This document shows positions 1 through 5,104 of a stretch of 5,104 nucleotides of DNA, one piece after another (position 1 is the first letter of the stretch; each line of letters opens with the position of its first letter). The notes under the pieces are model-generated. The model was given only the letters and a program-made list of their open reading frames with translations. It was not told the origin of the DNA and ran no database searches. The stretch comes from Gammaproteobacteria bacterium (GTDB taxonomy: Bacteria > Pseudomonadota > Gammaproteobacteria > Chromatiales > Sedimenticolaceae), in the NCBI GenBank assembly GCA_020445245.1, contig JAGRHB010000161.1:1-5104 (forward strand), read 5' to 3'. The translations under genes and the position numbers were made by a program.

Positions 1-540
1 CCGAACTCGAACCTCGATGCCGTAAGCGAAGAGGCACTCAGCCGCGCGCTGGCAGGCGCGAAAGAGCGTGGCACGACGATCGTCGTCGTCACCCACCGGC
101 CGAGTGTTCTCAACGCGTCGGACCAGTTGCTCTTGCTCAAGGATGGTGCGGTCGATCTGTACGGCCCGAGTGCGGGCGTAATGGCGCGGATGCGCCAGGG
201 CGCGCTGCCGCACGAACAGCGCGACCAGATCGAGGCCTCACGGCCCAAGGCGGCCGCGGCCCCACCGCCTGACCAGCAGCCACCGCCGATGCCCGCCGCA
301 AAACCGGCACGCGGGAACGGCCAGCAGCGGCCGCCCCGCGAGCGCACCCGGCAGGACCCGGCCAACGGCGCACGCCAGCCACAGCGGCCTCAGGCACCGT
401 CCAGGCCGCAGCCTGAGGTGGTAGCTGCGCGGGTCCGGGAACCGGGGCGCCCCCCCGCCAAACCCGAGAAGCCGCGGCCGGTCATTGAAAGCAGTATCGT
501 GCGGGCCGAATCGCTGTTGGCCAAAGGTGACAAGGGATGA
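1..540 (+). CDS. Type I secretion ABC transporter, PrtD-like permease/ATPase (C-terminal end, 5' truncated)
   Basis: This is the last 179 residues of an inner-membrane ABC exporter that powers type I protein secretion through an HlyD-type adaptor and an outer-membrane TolC-like channel. The frame is open from base 1, so the permease domain, Walker A, signature motif and Walker B lie upstream of the window. What is visible is the end of the nucleotide-binding domain: the D-loop (NSNLD, residues 2-6 of the fragment), the H-loop histidine in VTHRP (His32) and the closing strand LLLLKDGAVDLYGP. The wording of these motifs matches the PrtD/AprD class of exporters. The NBD should end near fragment residue 66; about 110 further residues form a basic, proline-rich tail with no recognisable domain. 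The stop codon (538-540) overlaps the start of the HlyD-type gene, so the two are translationally coupled. Family assignment is firm; the transported substrate is unknown. Confidence 0.9.
   Translation, partial: PNSNLDAVSEEALSRALAGAKERGTTIVVVTHRPSVLNASDQLLLLKDGAVDLYGPSAGVMARMRQGALPHEQRDQIEASRPKAAAAPPPDQQPPPMPAAKPARGNGQQRPPRERTRQDPANGARQPQRPQAPSRPQPEVVAARVREPGRPPAKPEKPRPVIESSIVRAESLLAKGDKG
262..480 (+). other. Region encoding a proline/arginine-rich low-complexity C-terminal tail of the ABC transporter
   Basis: Fragment residues 88-160 contain runs such as PPPDQQPPP and many P-R, P-Q and P-K pairs. By my count, residues 66-179 hold 24 prolines, and there are many arginines and few hydrophobic residues. 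This predicts a disordered, positively charged extension on the cytoplasmic side. The last part (about residues 161-179, SSIVRAESLLAKGDKG at the end) looks able to form a short helix. PrtD-class ATPases usually end soon after the NBD, so the tail appears to be an addition. Its role is unknown; contact with the exported protein, with nucleic acid or with the membrane are all only guesses. Confidence 0.7.
523..530 (+). promoter_or_regulatory. Ribosome binding site for the HlyD-type gene
   Basis: AAAGGTGA matches the anti-Shine-Dalgarno core and lies 6 bases before the ATG at 537, inside the last codons of the transporter gene. It supports this start over later in-frame starts. Confidence 0.65.
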
Positions 541-1898
541 GCAGTACCGCGAGCGAGATCATCGTCGACCAGAAAGACCAGCCTCAGCGCAAGGCGGTCG
601 CGATCGACCGTATCCCCGAAGTCGAGTCCAGCCGCCGCTGGCTGATCTGGTGGGGGTTCTTCGTGGTAACCGCCGGCTTTGGCGGCCTTGGCGCCTGGGC
701 TGCACTCGCGCCGCTGCAAAGCGCCGTGTTGGCGACTGGTTCGGTCAAGGTCTCGTCGGAACGCAAGACCCTGCAGCACCTCGAGGGCGGCGTGGTCAAG
801 GAGATCCTGGTACGCGAGGGCGACCCGGTCGATGCGGGGCAGGTCTTGGTGCGGCTCGACGACATAACTGCCCGCGCGCGCGTCGACCTGCTGCGCGCCA
901 AGCTCGACCGCATGGCCGCTTCGCTGGCGCGAATTCAGGCCGAGCAGACCGGGCTCGACGAGATCCGCTTCCCGGACGACCTGCTCGCGCGTGCCCAGGA
1001 CGATAACGTGGCCCAGGTCATTGCCGGTGAGAAAGAGGCTTTCAGTGCCCGGCGCGATGCCTACAACGGCGAGATCAATGTTCTCCAGCAGCGCATTCGC
1101 CAGTTCGAACAGCAGATCGACGGCCTGCGCACCCAGATCAAGTCGACCAAGGTTCAGCTCTCGACGATCCGCGAGGAAAAGGACGCGGTAGAGGTGCTAT
1201 ACAAGAAAGGTGTCTACGAGAAACCAAAGTTCCTGTCGTTGAAGCGCTCGCTCGCGAGGCTCGAGGGCGAGATCGGTGCCCACCAGTCGTCGATCGCACA
1301 GGCCGAGGAGCGTATCGGCGAGGTACGCCTGCGGATCATTGACCTTGGGACGCAACGGCGTGAAGAGAACAACCGCGAGTTGCAACGCGTGCAGAGTGAG
1401 ATCTTCGACAACGAGGAGCGGCTGAGAGCCGCGGTCGACACGCTGGAACGCACCGAAATCCGCGCACCGTTGGCAGGCACGGTGGTCGGCCTGACGATGC
1501 ACACCATCGGCGGTGTCATCAAGGGAGGCAACCGGATTCTCGATATCGTGCCGAAGGGTGACGCCCTGGTGATCGAGGCGAACGTGCGTCCGATCGACAT
1601 CGATGTCGTTCACGAGGGGCTTTCGGCCGACGTCAGGCTGACCGCGTTCAACCGGCGCAACACACATGCCCTGCCCGGCACGGTCACCCGCGTCTCGGCA
1701 GACAGTTTCACCGACCAGAGCGCCGGCCAGACGTATTACAAAGTCCGGGTCGAGATCGACCCCGAGCACATCGACGACCTTGAGCTCTACCCCGGCATGC
1801 CTGCAGAGGTCTACCTGCTGACCGGCGAGCGGACCGCGCTCGATTACATCCTCAAGCCGATCGAGGACAGTTTCCGTCGGGGACTGCTGGAAGAGTGA
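537..1898 (+). CDS. HlyD/PrtE-type type I secretion periplasmic adaptor (membrane fusion protein)
   Basis: This 453-residue protein has the full architecture of a type I secretion adaptor, which links the inner-membrane ABC exporter to an outer-membrane channel. A short cytoplasmic N-terminus (about 1-34) precedes one membrane segment (about 35-57, WLIWWGFFVVTAGFGG). A first lipoyl-like half follows (about 68-110, HLEGGVVKEILVREGDPV), then a long alpha-helical coiled-coil hairpin rich in Glu, Gln and Arg (about 112-305). The second lipoyl half contains IRAPLAGTVVGL (308-319), and the beta-barrel and membrane-proximal domains run to the C-terminus, ending in PIEDSFRRGLLEE as is typical of the family. 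Length is normal. The ATG at 537 overlaps the preceding TGA as ATGA, and a good Shine-Dalgarno (AAAGGTGA, 523-530) sits 6 bases upstream, so the start is well supported. It is coupled upstream to the ATPase and downstream to a glycosyltransferase. The assignment is firm; the particular substrate is not known. Confidence 0.95.
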   Translation: MSSTASEIIVDQKDQPQRKAVAIDRIPEVESSRRWLIWWGFFVVTAGFGGLGAWAALAPLQSAVLATGSVKVSSERKTLQHLEGGVVKEILVREGDPVDAGQVLVRLDDITARARVDLLRAKLDRMAASLARIQAEQTGLDEIRFPDDLLARAQDDNVAQVIAGEKEAFSARRDAYNGEINVLQQRIRQFEQQIDGLRTQIKSTKVQLSTIREEKDAVEVLYKKGVYEKPKFLSLKRSLARLEGEIGAHQSSIAQAEERIGEVRLRIIDLGTQRREENNRELQRVQSEIFDNEERLRAAVDTLERTEIRAPLAGTVVGLTMHTIGGVIKGGNRILDIVPKGDALVIEANVRPIDIDVVHEGLSADVRLTAFNRRNTHALPGTVTRVSADSFTDQSAGQTYYKVRVEIDPEHIDDLELYPGMPAEVYLLTGERTALDYILKPIEDSFRRGLLEE

Positions 1899-3187
1899 GA
1901 GTCCTGTTCATTCACCAGAACTGTCCTGGGCAGTTCAAGCACCTGGCGCCGTACCTGGCGTCTGATGCACGCAACGAGGTGGTGTTCATCACCCGACCCG
2001 GCAAGCCCGACCTGCCGAACGTGCGCAAGATCGAGTACAAGCAAAAACGCCCGGTCGCACGCTCGACCCATCGATACCTGCGCCTGATGGAAGAAGGGGT
2101 GCTCAACGGTCAGGCGGTGGCTAGCGCGGCCATCAGGCTACGCGATGGGGGCTTCGTGCCCGACGTGATCGTCGCACACATGGGTTGGGGCGAGGCCCTG
2201 TACGTGAAGATGGTGTGGCCTCAGGCCCCGCTACTCGGTTACTTCGAGTGGTATTACCACGCGTTCGGCAGCGACGTCGATTTCGATCTGCGCAAACCAC
2301 CCGATATTGACGACATCTGCCGCGTCGAGACACGTAACGGCATGCACCTGCTGAACCTGCAGACGGCCGACCGCGGGCTCAGTCCGACGCGCTGGCAGTG
2401 GCAGCAGCATCCGGCGGAATACCGTGCGAAGATCTCGGTGATCCACGACGGAGTGGATGTCGACAAGGTCCGGCCGAATCCGCAGGTCACCGGCAGCCTG
2501 CGCGAAGGCCTGCGCCTGCGCGCCGGTGACGAGGTCGTCACCTATGTCGCGCGCAACCTCGAACCCTACCGCGGCTTTCCGACATTCATGCAGGCTGCGA
2601 AGCTGATCCTCGAACGCCGGCCGAACACGCAGATCCTGGTGGTCGGTGGGGACGATGTCAGCTATGGCAGCAAGCGCACGGATGGCAAGAGTTATCGCGA
2701 GCACTATCTCGAGACGCTGAAACTCGACACCAGCCGGATCCATTTCCTCGGTCGCGTGCCGTATGACCGCTACCTGCAGATCCTGCAGCTGTCGGCGGCG
2801 CATATCTATCTCACCTTCCCGTTCGTCCTGTCGTGGTCGATGATGGAGGCGATGGCAGCCGGCTGCCTGGTGATCGGCTCGCGGACGGCGCCGGTCGAGG
2901 AGGTAATCAAGGATGGCCGCAACGGCCTGCTGGTTGATTTTTTCTCCGCCACCGAGGTCGCCGACCGGGTTGACGATGTCCTGGACCACCCCGACCGGAT
3001 GCAGCGGCTGCGTGATGCCGCGCGGCAGACGGTGATCCAGCGTTATGCGCTGCAGAGCTGCCTGCAGAAGCAGGTTCAGCTGATCGAGCAGATGGCCGGG
3101 AGCCGGAAATCCGCACGGACAGGTACGGCGACGCGGCGTCGTACCAAGGCGGCTGTACGCGTGGCGACACAGGGACGCGGTCGTTGA
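1895..3187 (+). CDS. Glycosyltransferase, GT-B fold, family 4 (Glyco_trans_4_3-type N-terminus plus Glycos_transf_1 C-terminus)
   Basis: This 430-residue cytoplasmic enzyme is predicted to move a sugar from a nucleotide-sugar donor to a growing glycan or protein acceptor. The N-terminal Rossmann half starts at once with MRVLFIHQNCPGQFKHLAPYLA, the hallmark of the Glyco_trans_4_3 group, and includes VIVAHMGWGEALYVK (91-105). The donor-binding half shows VTYVARNLEPYRGFPTFM (215-232), ILVVGGDD (247-254), IHFLGRVPY (282-290) and SWSMMEAMAAGCLVIGSR (313-330) followed by APVEEVI. Glu318 is the second glutamate of the EX7E motif; the first position is Phe310, which I believe is normal in this subgroup. 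The start is GTG at 1895, overlapping the HlyD-type stop as GTGA; the ribosome site is weak, so translation probably depends on coupling. The last 28 residues are basic and low in complexity. Donor and acceptor cannot be read from the sequence. Linkage to a secretion pair suggests glycosylation of an exported or surface product. Confidence 0.9.
   Translation: MRVLFIHQNCPGQFKHLAPYLASDARNEVVFITRPGKPDLPNVRKIEYKQKRPVARSTHRYLRLMEEGVLNGQAVASAAIRLRDGGFVPDVIVAHMGWGEALYVKMVWPQAPLLGYFEWYYHAFGSDVDFDLRKPPDIDDICRVETRNGMHLLNLQTADRGLSPTRWQWQQHPAEYRAKISVIHDGVDVDKVRPNPQVTGSLREGLRLRAGDEVVTYVARNLEPYRGFPTFMQAAKLILERRPNTQILVVGGDDVSYGSKRTDGKSYREHYLETLKLDTSRIHFLGRVPYDRYLQILQLSAAHIYLTFPFVLSWSMMEAMAAGCLVIGSRTAPVEEVIKDGRNGLLVDFFSATEVADRVDDVLDHPDRMQRLRDAARQTVIQRYALQSCLQKQVQLIEQMAGSRKSARTGTATRRRTKAAVRVATQGRGR
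3101..3184 (+). other. Region encoding a basic low-complexity C-terminal tail of the glycosyltransferase
   Basis: Residues 403-430 follow the last GT-B helix (VQLIEQMAG) and contain ten Arg/Lys residues and no acidic residue, including RRRTK and a QGRGR end. This looks disordered and strongly positive. It could bind membrane phospholipid head groups or nucleic acid; neither is shown by the sequence. The transporter in the same operon carries a comparable basic extension. Confidence 0.55.
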
Positions 3188-3196
3188 CGTGACCGC
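3177..3196 (+). other. Hairpin spanning the glycosyltransferase stop codon
   Basis: GCGGTC (3177-3182) and GACCGC (3191-3196) are perfect reverse complements. In RNA two further G-U wobble pairs (3183/3190 and 3184/3189) would close a four-base loop over 3185-3188, which holds the UGA stop. No T-run follows, so this is not a standard intrinsic terminator. It could slow 3' decay or affect translation at the gene junction, or be chance in GC-rich DNA. Confidence 0.35.
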
Positions 3197-3265
3197 ACCC
3201 AGGGGCGAGGTTTCCGACCGTCTGCAACACCTGCCTTGCACGGCCGCCAGGAGACAACGACCGAT
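3188..3265 (+). other. 78-base intergenic gap, the only real spacer in the window
   Basis: This gap separates the secretion/glycosyltransferase block from the aldolase/dehydrogenase block. It holds the right arm of the stop-codon hairpin, a weak second inverted repeat (TGCAA 3223-3227 with TTGCA 3236-3240) and a ribosome site at 3249-3254. I see no convincing -35/-10 pair and no T-rich terminator. Transcription from the upstream genes may simply continue through it. Confidence 0.5.
3249..3254 (+). promoter_or_regulatory. Ribosome binding site for the aldolase-family gene
   Basis: AGGAGA lies 11 bases before the ATG at 3266. The spacing is slightly long but usable. It sits downstream of the in-frame TTG at 3236, so it favours the ATG as the true start. 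Confidence 0.6.
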
Positions 3266-4057
3266 ATGACGCACCCACTCGAGCTCCTGCTCTTCACCAA
3301 GGACGTGGCGCTTGCCCGGGACGCCGAGCGTGCCGGCGTCGACGGGCTCATCGTCGACTGGGAGACCAAAGGCAAGAACGAGCGGCAAAGCGGCTGCGAC
3401 ATGGAGATCAATGCCGACACGCCGGATGACGTCGCGCGCGTCGCCGCAGCCGTCGCACTGCCGGTGACCGTGCGCATCAACGGCCTGTCGGATGAAACAG
3501 CCGACGAAATCGACCTGGCGCTGGCGTGTGGCGCACGCCGCCTGATGCTGCCGATGGCGCGCTCGGCGGACGACGTGGAGCACTTCCTCGCCATCGTCGA
3601 TGGCCGCGCCCGGACCATCGTGCAGATCGAGACCCAGGACTTGGTCGAGGATCTCGACGCGCTGGCCGGGCTGGCCTGGGATTGCGCCTACATCGGCCTG
3701 CACGACCTGATGCTGTCACGGCGTGCCGCATCGATGTGGCAGGCCGTGACCGATGGCACGGTCGAGCGCGTCTTCCGCCGCCTTTCTGACCGCCACGTGG
3801 GATTCGCCGGGGCGACCGTGATCGGCGGCGGACATCCGATCCGTTTCACGCAGATCCTGCAGGAGCTCGCCCGCCTCGGCGCACGGCTGACCTTCCTGCG
3901 CCGCAGTCTCCGGCGCGAGATCCAGGACCGCGACATAGCGGCCGAGATCGCCGCACTGCGGGCCGCCTGGCACGCCTGCCAGGTGCGCGGACCGCAAGCG
4001 ATCGAGTCCGACCGCGCCACCCTGTATGCCGACCTGAAACGCCTGGCCGCGGTCTGA
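3266..4057 (+). CDS. HpcH/HpaI (CitE-like) aldolase/lyase family protein
   Basis: This 263-residue protein belongs to the phosphoenolpyruvate/pyruvate-binding TIM-barrel superfamily. Members make or break C-C bonds next to a 2-oxo acid using a divalent metal. Visible family marks are the first strands (LLLFTKDVALARDAERAGVD, then GLIVDWE at 27-33), VRIN with Arg70 (substrate carboxylate binding), VQIET with Glu122 and YIGLHDL with Asp147 (the expected metal ligands), and a late GATVIGGGHPIRF segment (182-194). The His that follows Asp-x-Glu in classical HpaI/HpcH aldolases is Thr34 here, so this is nearer the CitE-like side or a divergent subgroup, and the substrate is uncertain. The C-terminal 50 or so residues are helical and charged. 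ATG 3266 is chosen because of the AGGAGA upstream and because the fold begins there; TTG at 3236 would add ten unlikely residues. The stop directly touches the next start, so it is very probably co-expressed with the dehydrogenase. Confidence 0.82.
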   Translation: MTHPLELLLFTKDVALARDAERAGVDGLIVDWETKGKNERQSGCDMEINADTPDDVARVAAAVALPVTVRINGLSDETADEIDLALACGARRLMLPMARSADDVEHFLAIVDGRARTIVQIETQDLVEDLDALAGLAWDCAYIGLHDLMLSRRAASMWQAVTDGTVERVFRRLSDRHVGFAGATVIGGGHPIRFTQILQELARLGARLTFLRRSLRREIQDRDIAAEIAALRAAWHACQVRGPQAIESDRATLYADLKRLAAV

Positions 4058-5035
4058 ATGCGCATCCTGCTGATGTACAGCCTGGCCCCGCCGAGTCCCG
4101 CACACATCGAGCGTCTGCGGGGACTGCGCGATGGACTGGAGGTGATCGTCGCCATGGATGAAGCCACCGCAATGGACGCAAGCACCGGGGCCGAGGTGAT
4201 CCTCGGACATCGCTTTCTGCGCCAGTGCCTGCCCGTGGCTCACAGGCTGCGCTGGGTGCAGACCTCCGCACAGGGCGTCGACCGCCTGCCGCTCGCCGAG
4301 CTGGCGGCAGGTAGCGTGACGCTGACCCGCTCGACGCTCGATGCCGATACGGTCGCCGCGCATGCAGTCGCCCTTGCGTGGTCGTTGGCGCGCGCCATCC
4401 CCGAGGCCTGCCGCCACCAGTGGGCGCAGATCTGGGAGACGCGCCTGGGCTTTGCCCCGCTGCCCCGGCGCGCGCTGGTGCTCGGCCAGGGGGCGATCGG
4501 CCAGGCGATCGCACGCCGACTCGATGCCCAGGGCATCCTCGTGAGCTGTGCGCGGCGCCAGCCGATGGACCTGCCGCCCGGGTCGCCGTGCAGCGAACTG
4601 CTGATCGGCGACGCCTGGCGCAGCGTGCTGGACCGCACCGACTGGTGCTTTCTCGCGCTGCCGCACACCGCGGAGACGACGCAGCTGTTCGATGAGCGGG
4701 CACTGCGCGCCCTGCCGCCGCACGCGATCCTGGTCAACGTCGGTCGCGGCGAGACCCTCGATACGGTCGCGCTGCGGCAGGTGCTAGACGACGGGCATCT
4801 CGCGGGTGTCGGCCTGGATGTGGTCGAACCCGAGCCGCTGCCCGCCGAACACCCGCTGTGGCAGGCACCGCGTACCCTGATCACACCGCACGTCGCGTCG
4901 CACCACCCGCGGCGCAACGAACAGGTCGAGCGCTTCTTCGAGGCGCAGGTCGCGCGATACCTCGCCGGCGAGCCGCTGTCCGACGTGGTCGACCTGCAGA
5001 GCAAGACCAACGATTCCGCCGAAGGACGCCGCTGA
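4058..5035 (+). CDS. D-isomer-specific 2-hydroxyacid dehydrogenase family protein (NAD(P)-dependent)
   Basis: This 325-residue cytoplasmic oxidoreductase should interconvert a 2-oxo acid and a D-2-hydroxy acid with NAD(P)H. The split substrate-binding domain begins with MRILLMYSLAPPSP and contains RWVQTSAQGVDRLPL (65-79). The nucleotide-binding domain has LVLGQGAIGQAIARRL (140-155) with the GxGxxG loop at 143-148. Catalytic residues are all in place: Arg230 in NVGRGE, Glu257 in LDVVEPEPLP and His278 in TPHVASHH. Length is normal for the family. The usual Glu of the AEH segment before the hinge is Ala101 (VAAHAVALA), a non-catalytic difference. There is no residue pattern that tells the substrate apart from glyoxylate/hydroxypyruvate or larger oxo acids. 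The ATG follows the aldolase stop with no gap (TGAATG) and lacks a clear ribosome site, so translation is likely by reinitiation. Pairing with the aldolase suggests it reduces that enzyme's product; this is inference. Confidence 0.92.
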   Translation: MRILLMYSLAPPSPAHIERLRGLRDGLEVIVAMDEATAMDASTGAEVILGHRFLRQCLPVAHRLRWVQTSAQGVDRLPLAELAAGSVTLTRSTLDADTVAAHAVALAWSLARAIPEACRHQWAQIWETRLGFAPLPRRALVLGQGAIGQAIARRLDAQGILVSCARRQPMDLPPGSPCSELLIGDAWRSVLDRTDWCFLALPHTAETTQLFDERALRALPPHAILVNVGRGETLDTVALRQVLDDGHLAGVGLDVVEPEPLPAEHPLWQAPRTLITPHVASHHPRRNEQVERFFEAQVARYLAGEPLSDVVDLQSKTNDSAEGRR

Positions 5036-5037
5036 CG

Positions 5038-5104
5038 ATGTCGACCCCGCACGTCAGCATCGTCATCCCGACCTACAAGCCGATCTTCCTCGAAGCGGCA
5101 CTGG
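5038..5104 (+). CDS. Glycosyltransferase family 2, GT-A fold (N-terminus only, 3' truncated)
   Basis: Only 22 codons are present before the window ends. They read MSTPHVSIVIPTYKPIFLEAAL, and VSIVIPTYKP is the first strand and nucleotide-binding loop of family 2 (GT-A) glycosyltransferases, with the usual N-terminal position. The ATG lies 2 bases after the dehydrogenase stop, and AAGGA (5022-5026) is 11 bases upstream, so it belongs to the same operon. The DxD motif and acceptor region lie outside the window, so donor, acceptor and any fused domains cannot be judged. It shows that the aldolase/dehydrogenase pair is flanked on both sides by glycosyltransferases. Confidence 0.8.
   Translation, partial: MSTPHVSIVIPTYKPIFLEAAL

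Noticed and set aside
485..1006. Plus-strand 173-codon frame overlapping the HlyD-type gene
   Set aside because: It is arginine-rich with no motif and lies in another frame of a gene with a complete adaptor architecture.
3184..3213. TTGACG as a -35 promoter box in the intergenic gap
   Set aside because: No -10-like element is found at 16-18 bases downstream, and the hexamer overlaps the stop codon and hairpin.
3177..3220. Intrinsic terminator after the glycosyltransferase gene
   Set aside because: The stem is short and is followed by mixed GC sequence instead of a T-run.
3236..3265. Upstream TTG start for the aldolase-family gene
   Set aside because: The ribosome site AGGAGA is downstream of this TTG, and the added ten residues do not resemble the family N-terminus.
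2231..3703. Long minus-strand open frame of 490 codons
   Set aside because: It lies opposite two well-supported genes, has no recognisable domain and crosses the gene boundary. High GC with G/C-rich third positions commonly leaves the antisense frame open.
3716..4723. Minus-strand open frame of 335 codons
   Set aside because: It is antisense to the aldolase and dehydrogenase genes, whose motifs are clear, and its translation is low in complexity with no family signature.

Overview
The window is a densely packed, single-direction stretch of a high-GC bacterial chromosome. All six genes are on the + strand and nearly every intergenic gap is absent. Strong G/C preference at third codon positions and a PrtD/HlyD-type secretion pair point to a Gram-negative proteobacterium. 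I cannot place it further with confidence; a high-GC gamma- or alphaproteobacterium fits.

Layout: (1) 1-540, the C-terminal end of a type I secretion ABC transporter (PrtD-like permease/ATPase) with an unusual proline/arginine-rich tail. (2) 537-1898, its HlyD/PrtE-type membrane fusion protein, overlapping gene 1 by ATGA. (3) 1895-3187, a GT-B glycosyltransferase of the Glyco_trans_4_3/GT4 type, starting at GTG and overlapping gene 2 by GTGA. (4) A 78-base gap, the only real intergenic space, with a small hairpin over the gene 3 stop codon. (5) 3266-4057, an HpcH/HpaI (CitE-like) aldolase/lyase-family protein. (6) 4058-5035, a D-isomer-specific 2-hydroxyacid dehydrogenase whose ATG directly abuts the preceding stop. 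(7) 5038-5104, the first 22 codons of a family 2 glycosyltransferase, cut by the window edge.

Reading: the export pair is translationally coupled to a glycosyltransferase, followed by two small-molecule enzymes and then another glycosyltransferase. The best inference is one locus that exports a protein by type I secretion and builds or attaches a glycan, either on the exported protein or on the cell surface that anchors it. The aldolase and dehydrogenase could together make an uncommon hydroxy-acid building block or substituent. The outer-membrane TolC-like partner and the secreted substrate are not in the window. No RNA gene, mobile element, CRISPR array or clear promoter was seen.
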